Positions 34,050 to 42,359 of a stretch of DNA of 42,873 nucleotides are shown piece after piece. Origin of the DNA: an uncultured Bacteroidales bacterium (GTDB lineage: Bacteria > Bacteroidota > Bacteroidia > Bacteroidales > P3). The stretch's first letter is position 1, and every line of letters begins with the position of its first letter. The position numbers and the translations under genes are program-made. Location: positions 1 through 42,873 of the forward strand of contig ONJY01000018.1 in assembly GCA_900318275.1 (NCBI GenBank), read 5' to 3'. The notes below the pieces were generated by a model. The model did no database searches. It saw only the letters and a program-made list of their open reading frames with translations, and had not been told where the DNA came from.

Positions 34050-35662
34050 AAAAACTCTGGCAGGCACTCATCCTCGTAAGGCGTTGCGACAAGCGTTCGT
34101 TCCGCCTGCGCATCCTCTATGTAGTCCTGCAGAGCATACTCCCGCTGGTCAACCTCTACATCCTCAAACTCCTTGTCGACACAGTCACCGCCGCCGCCAC
34201 CCACTCTGCGTCGGCTGTCGTCGTCTCTCCACTCACACTCCTCGCCGCCATGGTCGCCGTCTTCCTCGTCAACCGCATCATCGGTGCACTCAACGGCATC
34301 AACAACGACATCCTCGGTCAGAAACTCGTCGACTACATGGCCGACATCATGCAGCACCAGTCGGCCAGGCTCGACATGGCCTACTACGACAATCCCGACT
34401 ATTACGACTCGCTGCACCGCGCCCAGCAGGAAGCCACCTCGCGCCCCCTCGTCATCATGGGCAACTTCATGGCACTCTTCGGCTCGCTCCTCTCCATCGC
34501 CGGTGTGGTGGCCATGCTCACAGCAGCCTCCTGGTGGGTCATCGCTGTCATGATCGTCGCCGTCATGCCGGGCTTCGCAGTCAGGCTCTACAAAGCCCGC
34601 CGCATCTACCGCTTCCGGCGCGACAACACACAGCTCTACCGCCGCACAGCCTACTACTCCGCCATCCTCTCCTCGCGCGACTACGCCAAAGAAATGCGCG
34701 CCTACAATCTCACCGACTTCTTCCGCCGTCGCTTCGTCGACACCCGCAGCCGCCTCGTTGGTCAACTCCTGCGCATCTCACGCCGGCTCGGCTCTCTCGA
34801 CATCCTCAGCGCCTTCATCGAGGCAGCGGCCATGTTCGCCGTCGTCGCCCTCCTCATCCGTCAGGCTCTCGCCGCAGCCATCACCATAGGCACCTTCGTC
34901 ATGCTTTTCGAAGCCTTCCGCCGCGGGCAGAGCTACCTCTCTTCCCTCGTGGCATCCATCGCCTCCCTCTATGACAACCGCCTCTTCGTCACCAACCTCT
35001 TCGACTTCCTCGACTTCCGGCCGCAGATCGTATCGCCGGCAGCACCCCTGCCGATGCCGGACAAGATAGTGTCCGTCGAATTCCGCGACGTCACCTTCCG
35101 ATACCCCGACATGCAGCACGACCTTCTGCAACACTACAACCTCACAGCACCCCTCGGCAAGCTCACACGCATCGAAGGACAGAACGGCTTCGGCAAAAGC
35201 ACTCTCGTCAAACTCCTACTCCGCCTCTACGACCCACAGCAAGGCTCCATCCTCATCAACGGCATCGACATACGCCGTTTCTCGCTCCACGACCTCCGCT
35301 GTGCCGTAGGCGTCCTCTTCCAGGACTTCGGCCGCTACGCTCTCACAGCCACCGAAAACATAGCCTTCGACCCCGCAGCCGACGTCAGCCGCGCAGCATC
35401 CCTCGCACACGCCGACACCTTCATCCAGCAGTTGCCGGAATCCTATCACAACATGCTCGGCCGCACCTTCGACCGTGGCGCCGAACTCAGCATGGGCCAG
35501 TGGCAGCGCATAGCCATAGCCCGACTCCTCCACACCGACGCACCCGTCCTCGTCCTCGACGAACCCATGGCCTGGATGGACATCCCATCCCGTCAGCTCT
35601 TCAACGATACATTAGAAAAAATCAACCCCGACAAAATAATAATCATCATAACCCACACATGA
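34046..35662 (+). CDS. ABC transporter, fused permease/ATPase, C-terminally short
   Basis: The 538-residue exporter half-unit has a six-helix permease domain (about residues 1-310) and an ATPase domain. The ATPase has Walker A GQNGFGKST near residue 378, a signature variant LSMGQWQRIAIARLL near 481, and Walker B APVLVLDEPMAWMD. The frame ends IIIITHT immediately after the H-loop histidine. Typical exporters continue about 30-45 residues (D-R-I-x-V-L-x-x-G...), so the last strands and helix of the ATPase are missing. AT-rich heptads begin 17 bases after the stop. Substrate is unknown. Third positions are strongly C-biased, like the next genes. Confidence 0.88.
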   Translation: MKKLWQALILVRRCDKRSFRLRILYVVLQSILPLVNLYILKLLVDTVTAAATHSASAVVVSPLTLLAAMVAVFLVNRIIGALNGINNDILGQKLVDYMADIMQHQSARLDMAYYDNPDYYDSLHRAQQEATSRPLVIMGNFMALFGSLLSIAGVVAMLTAASWWVIAVMIVAVMPGFAVRLYKARRIYRFRRDNTQLYRRTAYYSAILSSRDYAKEMRAYNLTDFFRRRFVDTRSRLVGQLLRISRRLGSLDILSAFIEAAAMFAVVALLIRQALAAAITIGTFVMLFEAFRRGQSYLSSLVASIASLYDNRLFVTNLFDFLDFRPQIVSPAAPLPMPDKIVSVEFRDVTFRYPDMQHDLLQHYNLTAPLGKLTRIEGQNGFGKSTLVKLLLRLYDPQQGSILINGIDIRRFSLHDLRCAVGVLFQDFGRYALTATENIAFDPAADVSRAASLAHADTFIQQLPESYHNMLGRTFDRGAELSMGQWQRIAIARLLHTDAPVLVLDEPMAWMDIPSRQLFNDTLEKINPDKIIIIITHT

Positions 35663-35678
35663 GAAATGAAAAGGAAAA

Positions 35679-35743
35679 ATTGTTAATTGTTAATTTCTAA
35701 TTGTTATTTTTTAATTTTAATTTTTAATTTTTAATTTTTAATT
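35679..35743. repeat. AT-rich 7-bp tandem repeat
   Basis: attgtta-type heptads (35679-35706) pass into tttttaa-type heptads up to 35743, filling the gap between the truncated ABC gene and the M17 peptidase ATG at 35749. Confidence 0.75.
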
Positions 35744-35748
35744 TCCCC

Positions 35749-37212
35749 ATGATACACAACATTCAACCCATAAACGCCAAAGAACACCAAGGCGACCTGC
35801 TCCTCCTCTACGGTGACGACACCGCCGCACGCACCCTGCCTCTCGGCAAAAAAGAGATAGAGCTCCTCAACGCACGCCGTTCCGTCAAAAAAAACCAACT
35901 CATCGTCTTCGACCGTCTCCCGCACCACCTCTACCTCCTCTCCTTCGACAGCGAGCAACCCTCGCCCGAATGCCAGGAACTCCTGCGCCGCAAAGCCGCC
36001 GACATCCTCCGTCTCCTCGAAGCCGACAACGTCTCCTCCCTCGCCGTCACCGGCGTAGGAGTCCTCCCCGAAGAAGTCGAAGCCATCGTCGAAGGACTCA
36101 CGCTCGCCGACTACTCCTTCGACCGCTACCGCTCCGCCGACACCTACCACCTCCAAACACTCGTCGTCGACAGTCTCTTCCTCAAACCCGACATCCTCGA
36201 AGCCGACCGCCGCCTCTGGAACCGCATACTCTGGTGCCGCGAATGGGTCAACCTCCCCGTGCAAGACCTCAACGCACCCGCTTTCGCCGACGAACTCGCC
36301 TCCATTGCCGCCGACCTCGACAACGTCACATGCTCCGTCATGGATAAAAAACAAATAGAAAGCCTCCGGCTCGGCGGACTTCTCGCCGTCAACCGCGGCT
36401 CCGTCGACGAACCACGCCTCGTAGTCCTCGAATACAACCCCTCCTCTGTCCACAGCCAACCTCCCATATGCCTCGTCGGCAAAGGCATCATGTACGACAC
36501 CGGCGGCCTCAACATCAAACCCGACGACTACATGCAGGAAATGAAGTCGGACATGGCCGGCGCCGCCACCATGGCCTCCGTACTCTTCGCAGCAGCCGAC
36601 AACCGGCTGCCCGTACACATCGTAGCTATTCTCCCCCTCACCGACAACCGCCCCGGTTTCAACGCCTACGCCCCCGACGACATCATCACCATGTACGACG
36701 GCACCACCGTCGAAGTCGTCAACACCGACGCCGAAGGACGTCTCATACTCGCCGACGCCATAGCCTACGCCGTGGCCAACTACAACCCATCGCTCATCAT
36801 CGATGCAGCCACACTCACAGGCGCCGCCGTCCGCGCCATCTCCACCTTCGGCATCGCTGCAATGCACCAAAACGCCGACAACCCATTCACACTCCTCTCT
36901 CTCCTCGGCAACCAACTCTACGAACGCCTCGTACAATTCCCCATGTGGGACGAATACAACGAACTCATCAAAAGCACCGTCGCCGACCTCCGCAACTGCG
37001 GCACCTCCCCGCACGCAGGAACCATCACCGCCGGCAAATTCCTCGCACACTTCGCCAAACAGACTCCCTACATACACCTCGACATCGCCGGCGTCGCCTA
37101 CTTCTCCAAACCCCAGCACTTCTACCGCCCCGGCGCCTCCGGCTTCGGCATCCGCCTCCTCTACGCTTTTTTGCAGATGCAGGACATGCTTTCCGACAAA
37201 CACAAAAAATAA
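35749..37212 (+). CDS. M17 family leucyl aminopeptidase
   Basis: The 487-residue cytosolic metallo-aminopeptidase releases N-terminal residues from peptides. The variable N-terminal domain is followed by the catalytic domain with the active-site lysine region LVGKGIMYDTGGLNIKP, the metal ligands in MKSDMAGAATM, and the family signature NTDAEGRL (about residues 325-332). The C-terminal GTITAGKFLAHF and WxHxDIAG-like YIHLDIAGVAY segments are present. Only an AT-rich heptad repeat precedes it, with no visible ribosome-binding site. pdxA begins 24 bp downstream. Confidence 0.93.
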   Translation: MIHNIQPINAKEHQGDLLLLYGDDTAARTLPLGKKEIELLNARRSVKKNQLIVFDRLPHHLYLLSFDSEQPSPECQELLRRKAADILRLLEADNVSSLAVTGVGVLPEEVEAIVEGLTLADYSFDRYRSADTYHLQTLVVDSLFLKPDILEADRRLWNRILWCREWVNLPVQDLNAPAFADELASIAADLDNVTCSVMDKKQIESLRLGGLLAVNRGSVDEPRLVVLEYNPSSVHSQPPICLVGKGIMYDTGGLNIKPDDYMQEMKSDMAGAATMASVLFAAADNRLPVHIVAILPLTDNRPGFNAYAPDDIITMYDGTTVEVVNTDAEGRLILADAIAYAVANYNPSLIIDAATLTGAAVRAISTFGIAAMHQNADNPFTLLSLLGNQLYERLVQFPMWDEYNELIKSTVADLRNCGTSPHAGTITAGKFLAHFAKQTPYIHLDIAGVAYFSKPQHFYRPGASGFGIRLLYAFLQMQDMLSDKHKK

Positions 37213-37236
37213 CCAGCAAACAATAAAACACACAAT

Positions 37237-38280
37237 ATGGACAACAACGAAGAAAAAAAGATACGCGTCGCCATCACCCACGGCGACATCAACGGCGTAG
37301 GCTATGAAGTCATCATCAAAACCTTCAGCGACAACCGCATGTTCGACCTCTGCACTCCTGTCCTTTATGGCTCCTCAAAAGTGGCTTCCTACCACAAGAA
37401 GCTCCTCACATCTGTGACGCAGGAGATGAACTTCAACGCCATCCACGATGCAGACGAAGCCGTAGACCACCGCTACAACGTCCTCAACCTCACGCAGGAC
37501 GAGATTAAGATAGACCTCGGCAAAAGCACCGAGATAGCAGGCGCTCTCGCCCGCAAGAGTCTCGACCGCGCCTGTGAAGACCTAAAGAAAGGCAAAGTCG
37601 ACGTCCTCGTCACAGCTCCCATCAACAAACGCAACATACAGGCCCCTGATTTCGACTTCCCCGGCCACACCGAATACCTCTCGCACCAGTTCGGCTCCTC
37701 CTCCCTTATGCTCATGGTCTGTGACCGCATACGTATAGGTATCGTCACCAACCACCTCGCCCTCAAAGACGTACCCGCGGCTCTCACCCACGACCTCCTC
37801 CTCGAGAAGATCACACTCCTCAACCAGAGCCTCAAGCGCGACTTCGGCATCACACGCCCCAAAATCGCCGTCCTCGCACTCGACCCACATGCCGGCGACA
37901 ACGGCGTCATAGGCGACTTCGACGCTCGTGTCATCATGCCCGTCATCGACGAAGCTCAAGCCAACGGCATCCTCGCCTACGGCCCCTTCCCCTCCGACGG
38001 CTTCTTCGGCTCCGAACAGTTCAACAAGTTCGACGGCGTACTCGCTCTCTACCACGACCAGGGCCTCATACCCTTCAAGCTCATGTCCTTCACCGAAGGC
38101 GTCAACTACACCGCCGGCCTGCCCTACGTCCGCACCTCACCAGCTCACGGCACAGGCTACGACATCGCCGGCAAAGACCGCGCCTCCGAGCAGTCCTTCC
38201 GTTCCGCCGTCTACCTCGCATGCAACATACTCCGCAACCGCCAGGAATACGACGCACTCAACGCCAACCCCCTCAAATGA
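37237..38280 (+). CDS. pdxA: 4-hydroxythreonine-4-phosphate dehydrogenase
   Basis: PdxA oxidises 4-phosphohydroxy-threonine in the DXP-dependent route to pyridoxal phosphate. The 347-residue protein has the metal-binding histidine in FPGHTEYLSHQFG, the conserved MLMVCDRIRIGIVTNHLALKDVP, LDPHAGDNGVIGDFD, and GVLALYHDQGLIPFKLM with the C-terminal metal ligand. It starts GDINGVGYEVIIKTF, the usual GDPAGIGPE region in altered form. Its stop overlaps the polA start (ATGA). Confidence 0.94.
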   Translation: MDNNEEKKIRVAITHGDINGVGYEVIIKTFSDNRMFDLCTPVLYGSSKVASYHKKLLTSVTQEMNFNAIHDADEAVDHRYNVLNLTQDEIKIDLGKSTEIAGALARKSLDRACEDLKKGKVDVLVTAPINKRNIQAPDFDFPGHTEYLSHQFGSSSLMLMVCDRIRIGIVTNHLALKDVPAALTHDLLLEKITLLNQSLKRDFGITRPKIAVLALDPHAGDNGVIGDFDARVIMPVIDEAQANGILAYGPFPSDGFFGSEQFNKFDGVLALYHDQGLIPFKLMSFTEGVNYTAGLPYVRTSPAHGTGYDIAGKDRASEQSFRSAVYLACNILRNRQEYDALNANPLK

Positions 38281-40943
38281 AAAAACTCCTCCTCATCGAC
38301 GGAATGGCAGCCGTATACCGCGGATACTACGCCATGTCCAACTCACCGCGCATCAACTCCAGCGGCTTCAACACATCCGCCGCCCTCGGCTTCTCCAACT
38401 CCCTCTACGACCTCCTCCGCTCACAGCGCCCCACACATGTAGGCGTCGCCTTCGACCTCCCGGCGCCCACATTCCGTCACCAGATATACCCCGAGTACAA
38501 GGCCAACCGCGACCCCATGCCCGAGGACATTCAGTCCAACCTCCCTTGGATACGCCGCATCATCGATGCCTTCCGCATCCCGCAGCTCACCTGTGAGGGC
38601 TTCGAGGCCGACGACGTCATAGGCACCCTCGCCCATGCCGCCGAACTCGCAGGCTTCGACCAAGTGCTCATGGTGACCCCCGACAAAGACTTCGCCCAGC
38701 TCGTAACCCCCTGCGTCACAATGTACCGCTACGGACGCGGCAAAACACCCGACGCCATCCTAGGTCCAGCCGATATATGCGAGCGATTCGACGTGACACA
38801 ACCCTCGCAGGTCATCGACCTCCTCGGCCTCTGGGGCGACGCTATCGACAACATACCCGGCATACGCGGGATAGGGGAGAAGACCGCCAAGAAACTCATA
38901 GCACAGTTCGGCTCCATAGAGAACATGGTGGCGCACCTCGACGACATCAAGAACGACAAACTGCGCGAGAACATCCGCTCACATGCCGACGACGCCCTCT
39001 TCTCCAAGCAGCTCGCCACCATACGCCTCGATGCGCCAATAGCCTTCGACCCCGACGCACTCCAGCTGCAGGCCCCCGACTACCATACACTAAAAGAAAT
39101 CTGCGACCAGCTTGAGTTCCGTCAACTCGCCAAGCGCATCTTCACCGACCTCTCAGTCTCCGACCCCTCGCTCGCACAGCAGTGGAACAAAAAGGCAACA
39201 CCATCCGCCACCACAAAACCGCAGCCAACCACCGCCTCACAGCCAACACTCTTCGACGCACCACTCACCTCGACACCCATAACCCATAACTCAAAACCCA
39301 TAGCCCAGAACTGGCAGGAACTCCTCCATCGCGACATCGCCATCTACATCTCCGGTCCCACCATCGCCATCGCCCTCGACGCCGACACCGTCTACACGGC
39401 TCCTGTATCCGAGATAGACCCCTCACAGCTCCACCAGCTCCTCGCCGACAACTCCACCCTCAAACTCTGTCACGATCTCAAGAACCTCAAATATATTCTC
39501 GCCGAACTGACTACCGACCAATGGACACTGCCCACCGACCGCTTCTTCGACCTCCAGCTCACACACTACCTTGTAGACCCTGAGCTGCGCCACTCGCTCG
39601 ACGACATCTGCTCCTCGCTCCTCGGCTTCATCCCCGAGACCACCGAGGCGCAGGCCGCCTCTCTCTGGCAGCTCTACCCACTCATCTCAGCCCGGCTCAA
39701 CGACGCCAACCTCCTCAGCCTCTACCACGACGTCGAACTACCGCTCGTCGACGTTCTCTACTCCATGGAACGCGCCGGCATCCGCATCGACACCGCCGCC
39801 CTCGCCGACTATGCCCGTCAGCTCGCGGCGGAACGTGCCGACATCGAGCAGCAGATATACGTTCTCGCCGGCCACTCCTTCAACATCAACTCTCCCCGTC
39901 AGCTCGGCCAGGTGCTCTACGACGAGCTCCACATCACCGATAAACCACCACTCACCGCCACCAAGCAGTACTCCACCTCCGAGGATGTCCTGCAGCGCTT
40001 CGCCGCCTCGCAGCCCATCGTCGACCTCATCCTCCAGCACCGCTCCATCTCCAAGCTCGTCGGCACCTACCTCGACACCTTCCCCAAACTCATCTCGCCC
40101 GTCGACCACCGTCTGCACACCGTCTTCAACCAGACTGTCACTGCCACCGGTCGCCTCTCCTCCTCCAACCCCAACCTGCAGAACATACCCGTCCGCACCG
40201 AGCGTGGTCGCGAGATACGCAGGGCTTTCGTGCCGGCCGACGACGACCACCTGATCCTCGCCGCCGACTATTCGCAGATAGAGCTCCGCATCATAGCCTC
40301 CCTCTCGCAGGACCCCCACATGCTGCAGGCCTTCAACTCGGGGCTCGACATCCACGCCGCCACCGCCGCCCGTGTCTACCATCTTCCCGTCGAACAGGTG
40401 ACTGCCGACCAGCGCCGCAACGCCAAGAGTGTCAATTTCGGCATCGTCTACGGCATCTCGCCCTTCGGCCTCTCGCAGCAGCTTTCCATTCCACGCAAGG
40501 AAGCGGCTGCCCTCATCGACGAATACTTCGCACAGTATCCCGCCATTGCCGACTTCATAGAGCAGTGCAAGGAGTTCGCCCGCACCCACGGCTATGCCCG
40601 CACCCTCCTCGGTCGTCGGCGCTATCTGCCCGACATCAACTCGCGCAACAACAACGCCCGCTCTTTCGCTGAGCGCAACGCCGTCAACATGCCCGTGCAA
40701 GGCACCTCGGCCGACATGATAAAGATAGCCATGGTGCGCATCTACAATGATTTGCAGCGGCTCAAGCTGCGTTCGCAACTGCTGATACAGGTGCATGACG
40801 AGCTTGTCTTCGACCTCTACCGTCCGGAAGAGGAGCAGCTGCGGGCCCTCGTCGTCGACGCCATGCAGAACGCTCTGCCCCTCGAGGGGCTGACGGCCAA
40901 GGTGTCGGTGGACATAGCGGGCAACTGGCTCGACGCACATTGA
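38277..40943 (+). CDS. polA: DNA polymerase I, proofreading domain apparently inactive
   Basis: The ATG at 38277 overlaps the pdxA stop and gives 888 residues. The 5'-nuclease domain is intact (FDLPAPTFRHQIYPEYKANR, GFEADDVIGTLA, VTPDKDFAQLV). The polymerase domain has motif A DYSQIELRI near 663, motif B RRNAKSVNFGIVYG near 712 and motif C QVHDELVFD near 840. Between them the 3'-5' exonuclease-like fold lacks the DxE motif at its start (DIAIYISGPTIAIALDAD), the aspartate after N-L-K-Y, and the late YxxxD. Residues about 334-345 (PITHNSKPIAQN) come from a 7-bp repeat at the beginning of that domain. Likely roles are Okazaki-fragment processing and gap repair. Confidence 0.95.
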   Translation: MKKLLLIDGMAAVYRGYYAMSNSPRINSSGFNTSAALGFSNSLYDLLRSQRPTHVGVAFDLPAPTFRHQIYPEYKANRDPMPEDIQSNLPWIRRIIDAFRIPQLTCEGFEADDVIGTLAHAAELAGFDQVLMVTPDKDFAQLVTPCVTMYRYGRGKTPDAILGPADICERFDVTQPSQVIDLLGLWGDAIDNIPGIRGIGEKTAKKLIAQFGSIENMVAHLDDIKNDKLRENIRSHADDALFSKQLATIRLDAPIAFDPDALQLQAPDYHTLKEICDQLEFRQLAKRIFTDLSVSDPSLAQQWNKKATPSATTKPQPTTASQPTLFDAPLTSTPITHNSKPIAQNWQELLHRDIAIYISGPTIAIALDADTVYTAPVSEIDPSQLHQLLADNSTLKLCHDLKNLKYILAELTTDQWTLPTDRFFDLQLTHYLVDPELRHSLDDICSSLLGFIPETTEAQAASLWQLYPLISARLNDANLLSLYHDVELPLVDVLYSMERAGIRIDTAALADYARQLAAERADIEQQIYVLAGHSFNINSPRQLGQVLYDELHITDKPPLTATKQYSTSEDVLQRFAASQPIVDLILQHRSISKLVGTYLDTFPKLISPVDHRLHTVFNQTVTATGRLSSSNPNLQNIPVRTERGREIRRAFVPADDDHLILAADYSQIELRIIASLSQDPHMLQAFNSGLDIHAATAARVYHLPVEQVTADQRRNAKSVNFGIVYGISPFGLSQQLSIPRKEAAALIDEYFAQYPAIADFIEQCKEFARTHGYARTLLGRRRYLPDINSRNNNARSFAERNAVNMPVQGTSADMIKIAMVRIYNDLQRLKLRSQLLIQVHDELVFDLYRPEEEQLRALVVDAMQNALPLEGLTAKVSVDIAGNWLDAH
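39276..39310. repeat. 7-bp tandem repeat inside polA (5 units)
   Basis: The heptads cccataa, cccataa, ctcaaaa, cccatag and cccagaa lie in frame within polA, in the linker between the 5'-nuclease and exonuclease-like domains. They resemble the ataactc units in the recF-DUF721 gap. Confidence 0.6.
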
Positions 40944-40974
40944 TGGGGGAGTTAAATAATTATAAAAACAAGCC

Positions 40975-41940
40975 ATGAAACTCCATCAACATAGACATAT
41001 TGTGCTGCCGATGCTATTGGTTATTGCTGCTTTCCTGCCGCTGTCGGCGGTGAAGGCGCAGGCCGACTCTGCCTACTGGAACGCCCGCTTCCTGCAGCTG
41101 TTGCGCTGGACATACGTGGACTCCTCGCTGGCAGCCATCTACCTCCCTTACGAGTTGGAAGTTATGAGTAATGAGTCGGGAGATACAAACACAAAACTCC
41201 AGACAAAAAACTACACCCCCATCCGTTGGTACGGCTACCGTTTCCAGCCCTCGGACCAGTGGCCGGTGGTCTTCCAGGTGGCCATAGGTGACGGTCCGGA
41301 GCAGACTCTCACGTTGCCGGCCCTTGAGCAGCTTGCGCAATGGGGAGCTTTCCTCACCAACGACGACCACCGTCGGCTCCGTATCACTCGTCGGCAGGAG
41401 CGTGATGAGAGCCTCAGACAGGATACTTTGTTGCGGCGGCAGCTTGACTCGCTCGACTGCATAGCGCGTGCGCTGCGCATTGAAGCCGACTCCATACAGG
41501 CCTCGATGACAGCCGATTCGCTCGAGGCCGCGAGCCGCAAACGTGCCGAGGAGATATTGCAGGCCAAGCAGCGCATGAACCGTGACCAGATATTCATCCT
41601 CAACGTAAAGACTGCGCGTTCGGAGTACATGTTCGGCCTTGAGATTAACCTTTACAACCCCTTCGGGCGCACCATCTCGATGCTGGAATTCAATGTGGCG
41701 CCCTACAACGACCGCGGACAGGTGCAGGAGGACAAGTTCCACCGGACGGTGCGCACCATGCGCTGCATGGGTCCCATAGCGCCCGAATCGCCGGCGCAGT
41801 ACACCTTCGACGAGCTCTTCTGGAACGACCGAGGGCGTATCAAGTTCATGCGTATCAACTCGATAACGTTTCATTTTACCGATGGCACCACGCGATCATT
41901 CCGAGGCTACGAGAACATTCTGAAGCACACTCTTCGTTGA
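40975..41940 (+). CDS. Exported protein of unknown function
   Basis: The 321-residue protein has a signal peptide (HIVLPMLLVIAAFLPLSAVKA/QAD) without a lipobox. After an N-terminal segment, residues about 140-210 form a coiled coil (DTLLRRQLDSLDCIARALRIEADSIQASMTADSLEAASRKRAEEILQAKQR). A beta-rich C-terminal part follows (GLEINLYNPFGRTISMLEFNVAPYNDRGQV). Residues about 60-68 (ELEVMSNES) are encoded by four degenerate 7-bp repeats (41152-41179), again in frame. It follows polA by 31 bp. No family is recognised. Confidence 0.75.
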   Translation: MKLHQHRHIVLPMLLVIAAFLPLSAVKAQADSAYWNARFLQLLRWTYVDSSLAAIYLPYELEVMSNESGDTNTKLQTKNYTPIRWYGYRFQPSDQWPVVFQVAIGDGPEQTLTLPALEQLAQWGAFLTNDDHRRLRITRRQERDESLRQDTLLRRQLDSLDCIARALRIEADSIQASMTADSLEAASRKRAEEILQAKQRMNRDQIFILNVKTARSEYMFGLEINLYNPFGRTISMLEFNVAPYNDRGQVQEDKFHRTVRTMRCMGPIAPESPAQYTFDELFWNDRGRIKFMRINSITFHFTDGTTRSFRGYENILKHTLR

Positions 41941-42005
41941 CTAAAGCGCCTGCGGCTGTGCGTAGGGATGTGTGGGCGTGGATGCGCAGAGGGGATGCGC
42001 AGAGG

Positions 42006-42043
42006 GGATGCGCGCAAACAAACGTTTGTTTGCGTTCGCATCC
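42006..42043. repeat. Long perfect palindrome/hairpin
   Basis: CGCAAACAAAC/GTTTGTTTGCG (42013-42034) is a 22-nt perfect palindrome. The arms extend with GGATGCG (42006-42012) pairing CGCATCC (42037-42043) across a two-base bulge. No T-run follows, so it is not a standard terminator, though it could slow transcription after the upstream gene. Confidence 0.75.
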
Positions 42044-42073
42044 TTAGCACGGGGTGACGAAGTTGGTGTGGCT

Positions 42074-42117
42074 GTCTTGTAGCCGTCTTGTAGCCGTTTA
42101 GTAGCCGTTTAGAGGCT
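42074..42117. repeat. 11-bp tandem repeat, inverted orientation (4 units)
   Basis: Units gtcttgtagcc (twice), gtttagtagcc and gtttagaggct are the reverse complement of the ACGGCTAC-type array. With the adjoining TGTTTTGTCAGTAAAAA they form the 60-bp block shared with 15021-15080 in opposite orientation. Confidence 0.88.
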
Positions 42118-42200
42118 GTTTTGTCAGTAAAAATGGGGGAAGGATGGGTGCGTGTGTTTGGTATAGACTGTATGACAGGGGGTTATCGCTACGGATAAGA

Positions 42201-42235
42201 CAATTGAGAATTGAGAATTGGGAATTGAAAATTGG
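42201..42235. repeat. 7-bp tandem repeat GAATTGA (5 units)
   Basis: The heptads caattga, gaattga, gaattgg, gaattga and aaattgg are followed directly by TGTGGGTGTCTTGTAGCCG, which echoes the entry to the 11-bp array at 42067-42084. Confidence 0.75.
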
Positions 42236-42315
42236 TGTGGGTGTCTTGTAGCCGTTTAGAGATAGTGGATAGTGGAATTAACAATTATTAATTTTTCCAT
42301 GTGGGAGAATGTTAG

Positions 42316-42323
42316 TATGTTTG
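42316..42323 (+). promoter_or_regulatory. Likely -7 element for the M13 peptidase gene
   Basis: TATGTTTG fits TAnnTTTG, 36 nt before the ATG. The expected -33 position has TTTT at 42292-42295 in place of TTTG. Confidence 0.5.
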
Positions 42324-42359
42324 CATTTTAATTGAGTACAATAAAAAATAAATAAAAAG

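Larger units (their letters stand above)
41941..42359. other. Repeat-rich intergenic region before the M13 peptidase gene
   Basis: No gene is seen. It holds a 13-bp tandem repeat (gatgcgcagaggg at 41981-41993 and 41994-42006), a long palindromic hairpin (42006-42043), an 11-bp array (42074-42117) with its conserved flank, a heptad array (42201-42235), a second single 11-bp module (42243-42260) and a -7 element (42316-42323). Confidence 0.7.

Noticed and set aside
35731-37281. 516-codon open frame on the minus strand
   Set aside because: It is antisense to the well-supported M17 aminopeptidase and has low-complexity Glu/Val/Gly composition typical of GC-rich shadow frames.
39738-40976. 412-codon open frame on the minus strand
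   Set aside because: It is antisense to the polA polymerase domain and has no independent support.
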